Source of the DNA: Polynucleobacter sp. AP-Kaivos-20-H2
GTDB taxonomy: Bacteria; Pseudomonadota; Gammaproteobacteria; Burkholderiales; Burkholderiaceae
Direction: 5' to 3'
NCBI RefSeq assembly: GCF_018882215.1
Contig: NZ_JACVOX010000004.1
Location: 62,001 to 126,000 of the forward strand
Length of the DNA: 64,000 nt
Shown: positions 8,512 to 17,832 of the stretch, piece by piece
Layout: each line of letters begins with the position of its first letter
Numbering within the stretch: position 1 is the first letter of the stretch
Program-made: the position numbers and the translations under genes
Notes under the pieces: model-generated
What the model was told of the DNA's origin: nothing
The model's input: only the letters and a program-made list of their open reading frames with translations
Database searches by the model: none

Positions 8512-9192
8512 TTATTTCGTAATTAAGTAACCGACCGCTACCGCGATCACACTTAAAAGCATCAATGCGAAACCGCGCTGTAACACTCCATCCTTGGAGA
8601 CACGACCCAAGTCAGCAGGCAAGTATTTAGCCTCCTCGCTTGGGTTGATTTCTTTATCGCCACTAATCATTGGCTTAATCAGATTCTCACCTTTAAATTT
8701 CTTGTAATACCAAATTGCTGCGATATGAATTGCAATCAAGGCGTAAATCACTACTTGATTACCTTCGTGAATCTCCGATAAAAATGAAGATATCGAACCA
8801 GACACATACTTTGCTAGTGGCCCCTGAAAGGAGACATCATCATCGACAAATAAGCCGGTGAACACTTGAACGCATAAGACAAAAATGAGTGCAAATACAG
8901 AAATCGCGCCAATGGGATTGTGCCCAAGAACGCGAGATGAACTTCCACTTAAGTAATCACAAATCGCTTTCTTAGTTGGTAAGAAAGAGGTGAAGCGCGC
9001 ATGGGTAGATCCAACAAAACCCCAGATGATCCTGAAGATCAATAAGGTCAAAATACAGTAACCGAAATAAGCATGCCATTGGATGAATTCATCACCCAAG
9101 TTGACAGTCAAAAAGCTGCCGGCTATACATACCACCAGCAACCAATGAAATAAGCGGATTGGCAGATCCCATACTCGAATAATTTTCTTCAT
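8512..9192 (-). CDS. cytochrome b561-domain protein (Ni/Fe-hydrogenase b-type)
   Basis: Integral membrane dihaem cytochrome b of 226 residues with four to five hydrophobic helices. VWDLPIRLFHWLLV near the N-terminus and the later IHIAAIWYYKKFKGENLIKPMISGDKE block are characteristic of the prokaryotic b561/hydrogenase b-type family; the histidines are candidate haem ligands. It is convergent with the c-prime-type cytochrome gene, and such b/c pairs often form a small quinol-to-cytochrome electron path. No hydrogenase genes are near. Confidence 0.85.
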   Translation of the reverse strand: MKKIIRVWDLPIRLFHWLLVVCIAGSFLTVNLGDEFIQWHAYFGYCILTLLIFRIIWGFVGSTHARFTSFLPTKKAICDYLSGSSSRVLGHNPIGAISVFALIFVLCVQVFTGLFVDDDVSFQGPLAKYVSGSISSFLSEIHEGNQVVIYALIAIHIAAIWYYKKFKGENLIKPMISGDKEINPSEEAKYLPADLGRVSKDGVLQRGFALMLLSVIAVAVGYLITK

Positions 9193-9235
9193 TCTTTAAG
9201 GATAACCCTCTTCTCCTCTAAAATAGAGGGAATTC

Positions 9236-10441
9236 ATGAATCCCGGCAAAGCCTTTAGAACCCTACTGCTGTACCGCGTTGGCGCAACCCTAAGCTACCA
9301 AATTACGATGGTAGCGGTAGGTTGGCATCTTTACGAAATCACTAATAGCGTAGTTTCACTCGGGCTGATTGGTCTTGCAGAGCTCGTTCCCTACTTTGCG
9401 CTGGCTCTATATTCAGGTCATGCAGTAGATCACTACTCTCGCAAGTGGATTGCTGCAATCGCCTGCCTCATTCATATTGCGGTTGGATTATTTTTAACGG
9501 TCATCGCATTGGGATGGCTTAGCCCACCAATACCATTGATCTATACCGCAGTAGCATTTATTGGTATTGGGCGCGCTTTATTAAGACCTTCTTATCAAGC
9601 GCTTTTTGGACAAATCATTCCGAGAGACCAACTACCGCGTTACACAGCGTATGCATCTTCAGCGTTTCAGATCTGCGTAGTGGCCGGCCCAGGATTGGGT
9701 GGGCTCATGATTGGGTTTGCTGGTCTTGAATGGACGTATCTGCTCGCCGCCTTCTGCGGAGCAGTCGGTTTATACGGAATTACTTTCATTACTGCTGTGC
9801 AAGAAAAATCGAGCGACTTATCTAAGCACTTTTTAAAGAGCTTTTTGGAAGGGTTTCATTACGTCAGAAAACATGAACTCATTTTGAGCATCATGGCACT
9901 CGATATGTTTGCCGTTCTCTTCGGGGGCGCAGTCTCTATTCTTCCAGCCTTTGTGAAGGAGGTGCTCAATGCGGGCCCAGAAACTCTGGGGATATTGCGT
10001 GCCGCGCCCGCGGCTGGGGCAGTCCTTACTGGAATCTACCTCGCTCGGCGTCCCGTGCTAAAAGACTCAGGAAAATATCTTCTGATCTCAGTGGCAGGAT
10101 TTGGGGCGGCGATTATTGCCTTTGGCATCTCCAGTAATTTGTGGCTCTGCGCATTTTTTCTATTTATCTCCGGATGCTTTGACTCGATTTCAGTGGTCAT
10201 TCGAGGCAGCATCATGCAGCTCACCACGCCAGATCATATGCGCGGCAGAATTAGCGCCATTAATGGCATCTTCATTGGTTCATCTAATGAATTGGGTGCG
10301 CTTGAGTCTGGCATTGCTGCCAGCATGATCGGTTTAGTGCCATCCATCGTATTTGGTGGGGTCGCGACTATTGCCATCGTCCTCATTACTTATCGACTCG
10401 CCCCGCACCTTGGCAAACTCCACCTAAAAGATATTTCTTAG
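9236..10441 (+). CDS. MFS transporter (EntS-like MFS_3 group)
   Basis: Major facilitator superfamily carrier of 401 residues with about twelve membrane helices. The loop 2-3 region reads SGHAVDHYSRKW, the family's signature position, and the later DHMRGRISAINGIFIGSSNELGALESG segment is typical of the EntS-like group of exporters. GAGGG lies six bases before the ATG, inside a possible hairpin (see findings). It diverges from the cytochrome b gene. Substrate unknown; homologues export siderophores or drugs, and no siderophore genes are here. Confidence 0.83.
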   Translation: MNPGKAFRTLLLYRVGATLSYQITMVAVGWHLYEITNSVVSLGLIGLAELVPYFALALYSGHAVDHYSRKWIAAIACLIHIAVGLFLTVIALGWLSPPIPLIYTAVAFIGIGRALLRPSYQALFGQIIPRDQLPRYTAYASSAFQICVVAGPGLGGLMIGFAGLEWTYLLAAFCGAVGLYGITFITAVQEKSSDLSKHFLKSFLEGFHYVRKHELILSIMALDMFAVLFGGAVSILPAFVKEVLNAGPETLGILRAAPAAGAVLTGIYLARRPVLKDSGKYLLISVAGFGAAIIAFGISSNLWLCAFFLFISGCFDSISVVIRGSIMQLTTPDHMRGRISAINGIFIGSSNELGALESGIAASMIGLVPSIVFGGVATIAIVLITYRLAPHLGKLHLKDIS

Positions 10442-10443
10442 TG

Positions 10444-10470
10444 AGCAACTAAACAACTAGTTGCTATTTA
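10444..10470. terminator. bidirectional intrinsic terminator
   Basis: Perfect 8-bp stem AGCAACTA/TAGTTGCT (10444-10451 with 10458-10465), loop AACAAC, followed by ATTTA. It lies between the convergent MFS gene and the 3-hydroxyacyl-CoA dehydrogenase gene. Confidence 0.65.
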
Positions 10471-11405
10471 ATTTCAGGAAGATCTTTCTGAATAATCTTC
10501 AGGCCAGCACGTAATGCTTTTTGATAGCGCTCACGTTCAGCTTTAATCGTTTCTGCCGTCCAGGTGAAAAAACCTTCACCAGTTTTCATACCAAACTTGC
10601 CGCTTGCGATGCGATCACTCAAGCACTTTGCTATCGTTGGTGAATTATTTAAGGTTGGATAAATGGTTGCGCCTCCAGCACCATGCACCTCAAGGCCAGC
10701 ATGATCTCGCTGCATGGCTGGGCCTGCTGCGATATAGCGAAAGCCAAAACCAAAACGAACGGCTTTATCAATATCTTCTGGTGTACAGATGCCTTCATCA
10801 ACCATTGAAAAAGCCTCACGCGATAAAGCATGCTGCAAACGATTAGCCAAAAATCCTGGAAGATCTTTTTTCACAGTAACGGGCACCATGCCACAAGCAG
10901 TCATCAAACGTGAGAGGCTTTCACCCACCATTGGAGAAGTCTTTGCACCATATACCACTTCCACACAAGGTACTAAATGTGCAGGCATAAAGAAATGCAA
11001 ACCAATCATACGAGCAGATGTTTTTAGGCCGCTGGCAATTTCACTAATTGGGAAGCTCGTACTATTGCTCGCCAATACCGCCTCAGGCTTTGCATATTTC
11101 TCCAACTTAGTAAATAGCTCTCGCTTGATATCTAAACGCTCAGGCACGCACTCAATCACTAAATCAATATCAGACCAATCAACCTCTTCAAGCGAACCCG
11201 CAACAGACAGTAAATGAATGCGATGCTCATAACCGAGATCTGCCATGGTATTTGCAAAGTAATCTGGCAGGAGGGCGCGCCGCTCTGTAGTTGGCTCAAC
11301 CACCTGGACCGCGCAGCCACCGCGCGCACAAACGGCTGCAACGTCTGCACCCATAGTGCCGCCACCGACAATAACCACCTTGGTTTCAGCTGGGGTAAAT
11401 AACAT
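10464..11405 (-). CDS. 3-hydroxyacyl-CoA dehydrogenase family (lambda-crystallin-like)
   Basis: NAD-dependent dehydrogenase of 313 residues. The N-terminal Rossmann motif GGGTMGADVA (about residues 14-23) and the acidic residue ending the second strand give the NAD site. SNSTSFPISEIA and GLHFFMPAHLVPCVEVV hold the catalytic region, and the C-terminal helical domain starts near FLANRLQHALSREAF. The single-domain-pair size fits 3-hydroxybutyryl-CoA or carnitine/gulonate-type dehydrogenases rather than the long FadB fusion. It diverges from a 2-hydroxyacid dehydrogenase operon with 86 bases between starts. Substrate unresolved. Confidence 0.82.
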   Translation of the reverse strand: MLFTPAETKVVIVGGGTMGADVAAVCARGGCAVQVVEPTTERRALLPDYFANTMADLGYEHRIHLLSVAGSLEEVDWSDIDLVIECVPERLDIKRELFTKLEKYAKPEAVLASNSTSFPISEIASGLKTSARMIGLHFFMPAHLVPCVEVVYGAKTSPMVGESLSRLMTACGMVPVTVKKDLPGFLANRLQHALSREAFSMVDEGICTPEDIDKAVRFGFGFRYIAAGPAMQRDHAGLEVHGAGGATIYPTLNNSPTIAKCLSDRIASGKFGMKTGEGFFTWTAETIKAERERYQKALRAGLKIIQKDLPEIK

Positions 11406-11491
11406 GAATACTCTCCTAAAAAGGGGAAGGACTTTTTCTGAAAAATCCTCTTACAATGGGGTCATTATTTCAATAAAAAAGTAAGTGAGAC

Positions 11492-12421
11492 ATGATCCCC
11501 GTCAATTCGGTGCTACAGGTCGGCCATTTCCCTGAAATTATGCAGGCAGAAATAGATCGGCGCTTTACCCCTTTTCACCATCCCGATCCTCAAGAGCCTG
11601 CTCCTGCCGGAAACTTTCAGGCGATTTTGATTCGCTCCAATACCAAGCTGCCCGAGGCCCTAGTTAAACAGATCCCCAGTATTCGTATGGTTGCTACTTG
11701 TGGGGTTGGCTATGACAACCTTCCTTTGGCTTATCTTAAAGAGCAAGGAATTAAAGCAAGCAACACCCCTGGCGTCCTAAACGATGCCGTATGCGAACTG
11801 GCCATTGGCATGATGCTCGCCCTACTGCGCCAACTGCCCGAGGCGCAGGAATACATCAAAAGCACCGCTTGGTCAAAAGCACCCTTCAGACTCACCACTA
11901 CTTTGGCTGGTAAACGAGTGGGTATCGCTGGCATGGGTCGCATTGGGCAAGATCTGGCTAAACGTTTAGAGCCATTCAAAGTTGAGATAGCGTATTCGGG
12001 GCCTAATAAAAAATCTTTGCCCTACGCCTACTATCCAGATGCTCAAGAATTAGCCAAGGCCTGTGACATCTTATTTTTAGCTTGCCCAGCAACCCCCGAT
12101 ACAGACTATATGATTAATGCTAGGGTTCTAGAAGCCTTGGGTCCATCGGGATATTTAATCAATATTGCCCGCGGCAGTGTGGTCGATGAGGGGGCACTTT
12201 TATATGCGCTGCAACATAAAAAGATTGCAGGTGCGGCCTTGGATGTTTTTGAAAACGAACCTAACCCAAGTCATGAATTTTTAACGCTTGATAATGTATT
12301 GTTAACACCGCACATTGGAAGCGCTACCTCGGAAACACGAATAGCCATGACCAACTTAGCCGTAGATAATTTAGAAGCCTTCTTTAACCAACAAACACTT
12401 CCATCTGAAGTAAATAACTAA
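11492..12421 (+). CDS. 2-hydroxyacid dehydrogenase (D-isomer specific)
   Basis: NAD(P)-dependent reductase of 309 residues in the glyoxylate/hydroxypyruvate reductase group. GMGRIGQDLAKRL near residue 152 is the dinucleotide fold. NIARGSVVDEGALLYAL carries the conserved Arg, ALDVFENEPNP the Glu, and TPHIGSATSETR the catalytic His. It is the first gene of a forward operon: a DapA-like gene follows after 13 bases, then a TAXI receptor and TRAP permease. This suggests a pathway that imports and metabolises a sugar acid or oxo acid. Confidence 0.87.
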   Translation: MIPVNSVLQVGHFPEIMQAEIDRRFTPFHHPDPQEPAPAGNFQAILIRSNTKLPEALVKQIPSIRMVATCGVGYDNLPLAYLKEQGIKASNTPGVLNDAVCELAIGMMLALLRQLPEAQEYIKSTAWSKAPFRLTTTLAGKRVGIAGMGRIGQDLAKRLEPFKVEIAYSGPNKKSLPYAYYPDAQELAKACDILFLACPATPDTDYMINARVLEALGPSGYLINIARGSVVDEGALLYALQHKKIAGAALDVFENEPNPSHEFLTLDNVLLTPHIGSATSETRIAMTNLAVDNLEAFFNQQTLPSEVNN

Positions 12422-12434
12422 AAACGGAGCCAGC

Positions 12435-13361
12435 ATGACGATTTCTCTGCACCCTTCCACCTTGCCAGCGGTGTTATCCCCTGTCATCACCCCATTTAAG
12501 GCGGACGGCAGTCCAGATGCTCCTAAGTTATTAAAACAATGCCAATGGCTAGAAGCTAATGGTGTTGGGCAGGCTATCTTTGGTACGAACTCAGAAGCAA
12601 ACTCAATGTCTGCCCCGCAGAAGATGAGCACCTTAACAGCATTAGTGGAAGGTGGATTAAAGCCTGAGCACTTAATGCCCGGCACCGGGGCAACATCGAT
12701 TGATGCTACTGTGAATATGACGCGTCACGCAGTCAACCATAAGTGCGCGGGCGTATTAATGTTGCCGCCCTTCTACTATAAAGACGTTACTGATGATGGT
12801 CTATTCGCTTATTTTTCTGAAGTCATTCAAAAAGTAGGCAGCACTGCTTTGCAGATTTATATCTACAACATTCCTCCGGTTACTAAGTTGACCTTAAGCC
12901 TCTCTTTGCTTGAGCGCTTAGCAAAAGAATATCCAAAGACTGTTGTGGGCATGAAAGATAGCTCTGGCGATTGGTCTTATACAGAATCGGTCATTAAATT
13001 ACTGGCGCCCTCAGGCTTCCGTGTCTATGCAGGTAGCGAAGTATTCCTGATGCGTGCCTTGCGCGCTGGCGGTGTTGGCTGTATCTCCGCTACTGCCAAC
13101 GTTAATCCAAAAGCGATTGCCGATTTAGCAGCACACTGGAGAGAATCAAATGCTGATGCTCTTCAAGCAAACTTGGATCAAGTGCGTGGAATTTTTGCTA
13201 AGTATCAAATGATTGCGGGCATGAAAACTGCTTTAGCCCATTACACCAAGGATTCTGAGTGGCTCAGAGTGCGTCCACCATTGATGCAGTTAAGCGCTGA
13301 GCAACAAGCGCAACTGCTCAGCGAGCTCAAAGCAATTAACTTCAGCATGCCAGGTTTGTAA
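12435..13361 (+). CDS. dihydrodipicolinate synthase family aldolase/lyase
   Basis: TIM-barrel class I aldolase/lyase of 308 residues. The Schiff-base lysine is K174 in VVGMKDSSGDW, and the conserved catalytic tyrosine is Y144 in YIYNIPP. The GTTGE loop of true DapA reads GTNSE here, and the gene sits in a TRAP-transporter catabolic operon. A role as a 2-oxo-acid aldolase or dehydratase (as in sugar-acid or sialic-acid catabolism) is therefore more likely than lysine biosynthesis. GGAGCC precedes the ATG. Confidence 0.85.
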   Translation: MTISLHPSTLPAVLSPVITPFKADGSPDAPKLLKQCQWLEANGVGQAIFGTNSEANSMSAPQKMSTLTALVEGGLKPEHLMPGTGATSIDATVNMTRHAVNHKCAGVLMLPPFYYKDVTDDGLFAYFSEVIQKVGSTALQIYIYNIPPVTKLTLSLSLLERLAKEYPKTVVGMKDSSGDWSYTESVIKLLAPSGFRVYAGSEVFLMRALRAGGVGCISATANVNPKAIADLAAHWRESNADALQANLDQVRGIFAKYQMIAGMKTALAHYTKDSEWLRVRPPLMQLSAEQQAQLLSELKAINFSMPGL

Positions 13362-13386
13362 TTTAAAAAATAATTAGGAGACAACA

Positions 13387-14337
13387 ATGAAACTACTCAA
13401 AGTGATTGCCTTATCGCTTAGCTTTCTTTGTGCGAGTGTTAGCGCCCAAAACATCTCTATCGCCACCGGCGGTACGGGTGGCGTGTACTACCCAATGGGT
13501 GGCGGTCTTGCCTCTGTTCTGTCAAGCAAGGTTCCTGGAATGTCTGCTACTGCAGAGGTGACCGGGGGTTCGGTAGATAACTTAAACCTCATCGGTACAG
13601 GTAAGCCATATGTTGGTTTCTCGATGGCTGATGCCGCTAAAGATGCCCAGATTGGCGAAGGTAAGTTTGCTGGCAAAAAAGTGGACTTACGCACTCTGGT
13701 AGTGCTTTATCCAAACCTCATGCATGTAGTGACCGTAGACTCCACTGGTATCAAGTCTATGAAAGACCTCAAGGGCAAGCGTATTAGTACCGGCGCCCCT
13801 GGTAGCGCAACGGAAGTCATGGCATTTCGCCTACTGGAAGCTGCTGGAATTGATAAAGACAAGGATGTTAAACGTGAGCGATTGAGCGTTGCCGAATCCG
13901 TTAATGCCATTAAAGACCGCAAAATTGATGCATTCTTCTGGGTGGGTGGATTACCAACAGCAGCCGTAACTGACTTAGCCAATACGCCAGGCACCAAGAT
14001 TGTGATGGTCGACACCGGCGAAGAGGTAACTGCCATGAATAAAAAATATGGCAACCTTTACTTTGTAACTACCATTCCAAAGGCTACTTATAGCGGCATG
14101 GCTAGAGACAATAAAGTCGCAGCAGTCGCCAATATCTTGGTAGTCAATGCCAATATGCCTGACGATCAGGCCTATAAGATTGTTAAGGCAATCTTTGATA
14201 ATAAATTGGAATTGGTGCGTACTCATCAAGAATTTATGAGCGTCAGCCTAGAAAACCAAAAAACAAAATCAACCCCTGTTGATTTTCATCCAGGCGCACT
14301 CAAGTACTTCAAAGAAAAGAACGTCAAACTAAATTAA
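13387..14337 (+). CDS. TAXI family TRAP transporter solute receptor
   Basis: Periplasmic TRAP-TAXI receptor of 316 residues with a signal peptide (cleavage near SVSAQ). The mature start, ISIATGGTGGVYYPMGGGLA, holds the TAXI-type sequence pattern, followed by STGAPGSATEVMAFRLLEAAG and DAFFWVGGLPTAAV. AGGAGACAAC precedes the ATG. The fused TRAP permease gene follows 97 bases later, behind a hairpin. TAXI receptors bind dicarboxylates, glutamate or related acids; the enzymes upstream suggest an oxo or hydroxy acid. Confidence 0.9.
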   Translation: MKLLKVIALSLSFLCASVSAQNISIATGGTGGVYYPMGGGLASVLSSKVPGMSATAEVTGGSVDNLNLIGTGKPYVGFSMADAAKDAQIGEGKFAGKKVDLRTLVVLYPNLMHVVTVDSTGIKSMKDLKGKRISTGAPGSATEVMAFRLLEAAGIDKDKDVKRERLSVAESVNAIKDRKIDAFFWVGGLPTAAVTDLANTPGTKIVMVDTGEEVTAMNKKYGNLYFVTTIPKATYSGMARDNKVAAVANILVVNANMPDDQAYKIVKAIFDNKLELVRTHQEFMSVSLENQKTKSTPVDFHPGALKYFKEKNVKLN

Positions 14338-14352
14338 TTTGATGTTCTATCG

Positions 14353-14382
14353 GGGGTGAGCCAATCTCACCCCTTTCGTTTT
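14353..14382 (+). terminator. intergenic terminator between TAXI receptor and TRAP permease
   Basis: Stem GGGGTGAG/CTCACCCC (14353-14360 with 14366-14373), loop CCAAT, then TTTCGTTTT. It stands just after the receptor stop and before the permease gene on the same strand, so it could limit read-through and keep receptor above permease. Confidence 0.75.
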
Positions 14383-14434
14383 ACGGAAGTGAATACATAA
14401 AGCAGTGCATAAAAATAATTACAGAGGTTGAGAC

Positions 14435-16447
14435 ATGAATCAAAACGTTATCGATAACGAAACCCAAGAAAAACTAGACGCTTTTATCAAGCAAGAGGAA
14501 GGCGACTCTAATGACTACAAGGGACTGCTAGCGAAGTTCATCACCCTGGTGGCAGTAGGCATGTCACTCTTTCATTTATATGCCGCGTATTCAATCGTTC
14601 CCACACAAGAGTTACGGGTCATTCACGTTGCTCTGGTTTTATTTCTCGTATTCCTAAGCTTCCCCATTGCGGCTCGCTTTAAAAACAGGCTCATGCCTTG
14701 GGATATTGTCTGCGCACTTATCTCGGTAGCCATCGCGTATTACATTCTGAGTGGTGGCGATGACTTTATGGACCGCAATACTGCGCCTAACTCTACCGAT
14801 GTCATGGTGGGCATTGCATTAATTGCCCTCATCTTAGAAAGTGTTCGAAGAACCAATGGCATGATCTTGGTTACAGTAACTATCCTGTTTCTACTCTATG
14901 CATTGTTTGGCAACTACTTGCCAGCCCCTTGGACTCATAAAGGTTATGATCTTGATCGTCTAGTAGGCTACATGTATATGACTCTAGAAGGCATCTATGG
15001 CACTGCCGTTGATGTTTCTGCAACCCTCATTATTCTCTTCACCATCTTCGGCGCTTTCTTGCAATTTACTGGCGCAGGAAAGTTCTTTATTGATTTCTCA
15101 TTCGCAGCAATGGGCGGAAAATCTTCTGGGGTTGGCAGAACTATCGTAATGTCCTCCTTCTTGCTCGGAGGACCCTCTGGATCGGGCGTTGCTACCACTG
15201 TTACGGTTGGCTCAGTTGCAGCCCCCATGCTGGACAAAGTGGGTTACGAGAAAAATGCTGCTGGCGGCCTTTTGGCAGCAGGCGGTCTTGGCGCCATTAT
15301 CTCGCCTCCGGTACTGGGCGCAGCTGCATTCTTGATTGCAGATTTTCTCAAAATCTCCTATTTAGATGTATTGCTGATGGCAACCATTCCAACTATCCTT
15401 TTTTATCTTGGCTTATTTGTGATGGTCGAAATTGATGTACGCAAATATGGCATGAAAAATATTCATTTTGAGTCTGCTGAAACAGCCTGGCAACTCACCA
15501 AGAAATACTGGTTTCACTTCTTCTCGCTCATCTCGATTGTGGTGTTTATGTTGATGGGCTTCTCTCCCGTGATGTCCGTTTTCTGGGCGACAATAGTTTC
15601 GGCTTTATCAAGCATGTTGCGTGAAGATACCGCCATCATTCCATGGGCATGGTTTAAAGGCAAAGAACCCATTCTCTCTGGCCTGTACAACTCCAATCTG
15701 ACCAAGGCGCTTGCAACTGGTTCAACTGGTGTCTTAGCTATCGCTGCCACCTGTGCTGGTGCCGGTCTCATTGTGGGTACTGTTACCTTAACCGGTCTTG
15801 GCCTGAAATTTAGCTCGATTGTGATTCAGTATGCAGGTGGCTCGCTCTTGCTGACAACTATTTTTACCGCTCTCGTGGTTTGGGTGGTTGGCCTTGCTGT
15901 TCCAGTAACAGCCTCTTACATTATTTGTGCAGTAATCGCAGCGCCTGCTTTGATTAATTTAGGCGTGCCTGCTTTTGCAGCCCACATGTTTATCTTCTAT
16001 TACGCTGTACTTTCGGAAGTATCGCCACCGACTGCACTCTCGCCATTTGCTGCAGCTGCGATTTGTAAAGGCAACCCCTATAAGACTACTTTGCAAACCT
16101 GGAAGTATGTTGCTCCAGCTATTTTGGTTCCATTTATGTTTGTTTTAGATAAGTCAGGCGTTAGCTTGTTATTAATGGGATCCACCAGCGCTCTAGAGCA
16201 GGCGGACTGGATGCAAATTGCTTGGGTCTCTTTCACGGCCGTTGTTGGAATCATCTGCCTAGCCGGTGGACTACAAGGTTGGTTCATTGAGAAAACCAAG
16301 ATCTTTGAACGAATCATCATGGTGATCTCTGGGGTTGCCCTTGCCTACCCCTCCACAGAGGCAGATTTAGTTGGCTTCGTTGGATTTGGCCTGGTGCTAG
16401 TGACTCAAACGATTACCCATTTCAAACTCAATCCCAGATCTTCTTAA
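14435..16447 (+). CDS. TRAP transporter permease, fused 4TM/12TM subunits
   Basis: Fused DctQ-DctM permease of 670 residues, the usual size for TAXI-type TRAP systems. An N-terminal cytoplasmic stretch of about 50 residues is followed by roughly sixteen hydrophobic segments. Marks of the large subunit are GGPSGSGVATTVTVGSVAAPML, AGGLGAIISPPVLGAAAFLIAD and SEVSPPTALSPFAAAAI. It uses the sodium gradient to take up the ligand delivered by the receptor encoded upstream. AGAGG lies before the ATG. A strong terminator follows. Confidence 0.93.
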   Translation: MNQNVIDNETQEKLDAFIKQEEGDSNDYKGLLAKFITLVAVGMSLFHLYAAYSIVPTQELRVIHVALVLFLVFLSFPIAARFKNRLMPWDIVCALISVAIAYYILSGGDDFMDRNTAPNSTDVMVGIALIALILESVRRTNGMILVTVTILFLLYALFGNYLPAPWTHKGYDLDRLVGYMYMTLEGIYGTAVDVSATLIILFTIFGAFLQFTGAGKFFIDFSFAAMGGKSSGVGRTIVMSSFLLGGPSGSGVATTVTVGSVAAPMLDKVGYEKNAAGGLLAAGGLGAIISPPVLGAAAFLIADFLKISYLDVLLMATIPTILFYLGLFVMVEIDVRKYGMKNIHFESAETAWQLTKKYWFHFFSLISIVVFMLMGFSPVMSVFWATIVSALSSMLREDTAIIPWAWFKGKEPILSGLYNSNLTKALATGSTGVLAIAATCAGAGLIVGTVTLTGLGLKFSSIVIQYAGGSLLLTTIFTALVVWVVGLAVPVTASYIICAVIAAPALINLGVPAFAAHMFIFYYAVLSEVSPPTALSPFAAAAICKGNPYKTTLQTWKYVAPAILVPFMFVLDKSGVSLLLMGSTSALEQADWMQIAWVSFTAVVGIICLAGGLQGWFIEKTKIFERIIMVISGVALAYPSTEADLVGFVGFGLVLVTQTITHFKLNPRSS

Positions 16448-16484
16448 GGTACACCTGATAGGTGGACGGATCTCATCCTCAAAA

Positions 16485-16514
16485 CAATAAGGCCCGCTTG
16501 AGCGGGCCTTATTG
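16485..16514. terminator. strong bidirectional terminator
   Basis: Perfect 13-bp stem CAATAAGGCCCGC/GCGGGCCTTATTG (16485-16497 with 16502-16514), loop TTGA. TTTC follows on the plus strand and a T run on the minus strand. It separates the convergent TRAP permease and enolase-superfamily genes. Confidence 0.92.
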
Positions 16515-16533
16515 TTTCTAGTAATTGCTTATC

Positions 16534-17667
16534 TTAAGAGATCTTGGTCCAAGCGGCTTTACCTGCATATTTCTTGACAGCAGCTTCATCAAACTCGAAG
16601 CCTAAACCAGGGGTTTTATGCAAAATCAAATCCCCATTCTTAAAAGTCAGCTGCTTATTGATCAATCTACGGAAGTTCAGCACCTGATCATCCAAGAAGA
16701 ATTCGACAAAGCGTGCATTAGGCGTAGCCGCAACCAATGGTGCATGCAAATCATGCATCCAGTGCGGACAAACTATGACGCCCTTCAAATCAGCGTATGC
16801 AGAAATTCTTCTCCACTCAGTAATACCGCCGCAGACAGCCGCATCAGATTGCAGAATGGCGGCGCCACCGGCATCAATCAACTCTCTAAAACGCCAACGT
16901 CCCGCCTCCATCTCACCGGTAGCAACGTTGATTTTGGTTTGACGCGCCAAGGCAGCATGTAAATCAATCGCATCTGGAGAAAAAGGTTCTTCAATCCAAT
17001 ACGGGTTGTATGCTTCAAAGCGACGCACGTACTCGAGAGCCGTAGGTAGATCGCGCCAGGCATTATTCGCATCAAGAGTGAGCAATACATCATCACCTAC
17101 CGCTTGGCGAGCAGCCTTTACACGCACCTCTTCTTCCGATGGCGATAAACGCCCCACCTTCATCTTGACTGCCTTAAAGCCCTGCTTTACGTAAGACTCC
17201 ATTTCTTTGCCTAATTTGGCAGGCGTTTTACCTTCAAGATAGTAACCACCACTAGCATAAGCTGGCACCCGATCATCAACCACTGAACCCAAGTATTGAT
17301 GCAAAGGTAAATCAACTGAGCGTGCATTTAAATCCCACAAAGCCGTATCCAAAATCGAGATGCCGCGCATTACTGCACCTGCACGACCTTGGAGGATGGA
17401 TTCGTTATACATTTCCATCCAGAGGCCTTCACTGCGGTGACTATTTTGACCAATGAGTTTGGGGGCTAGTAATTGCTCAACAGCGAGTTTGGCAATATCT
17501 CCGCCGGCACTGCCGACATAACAAAAACCGATGCCCTCATTACCATCCTTGCCGCGTACTTTTACCAAGCAATAGTGACGCTCGGAAACAGTACGAGTAG
17601 AAAATGAAGTGACTTTATCCAAAGGTACTGCTACAGAGGCAACTTGGATGGATTCAATAATCGGCAT
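16534..17667 (-). CDS. mandelate racemase/muconate lactonizing enzyme family protein
   Basis: Enolase-superfamily enzyme of 377 residues. The catalytic KxK motif is K168-M-K170. Magnesium ligands are likely D199 (in LTLDANNAW), E226 and E252 (GEME), and H302 is the candidate general base in the CPHWMHD segment. This set fits sugar-acid dehydratases and mandelate-racemase-type enzymes. It is convergent with the 2-hydroxyacid dehydrogenase/DapA-like/TRAP operon, and together they resemble an aldonate or similar acid catabolic set. Substrate not deducible. Confidence 0.88.
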   Translation of the reverse strand: MPIIESIQVASVAVPLDKVTSFSTRTVSERHYCLVKVRGKDGNEGIGFCYVGSAGGDIAKLAVEQLLAPKLIGQNSHRSEGLWMEMYNESILQGRAGAVMRGISILDTALWDLNARSVDLPLHQYLGSVVDDRVPAYASGGYYLEGKTPAKLGKEMESYVKQGFKAVKMKVGRLSPSEEEVRVKAARQAVGDDVLLTLDANNAWRDLPTALEYVRRFEAYNPYWIEEPFSPDAIDLHAALARQTKINVATGEMEAGRWRFRELIDAGGAAILQSDAAVCGGITEWRRISAYADLKGVIVCPHWMHDLHAPLVAATPNARFVEFFLDDQVLNFRRLINKQLTFKNGDLILHKTPGLGFEFDEAAVKKYAGKAAWTKIS

Positions 17668-17832
17668 CTAAACTCCTTAATCAAAAATGGATTGTATCGA
17701 GAATTTAATTTGCCGACAGGGGTCCGAACAAAGAATAATTAATCCACTCAATAAGAAATGCATATGGCGAAAATGAGCCGAGTGGTTGCTATCCGAACAG
17801 GCATCTTGTAAGTTAGATTTGCTGCAAAGTTG

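Noticed and set aside
12435-13361. True DapA of lysine biosynthesis
   Set aside because: The GTTGE loop is altered and the gene is in a TRAP catabolic operon.
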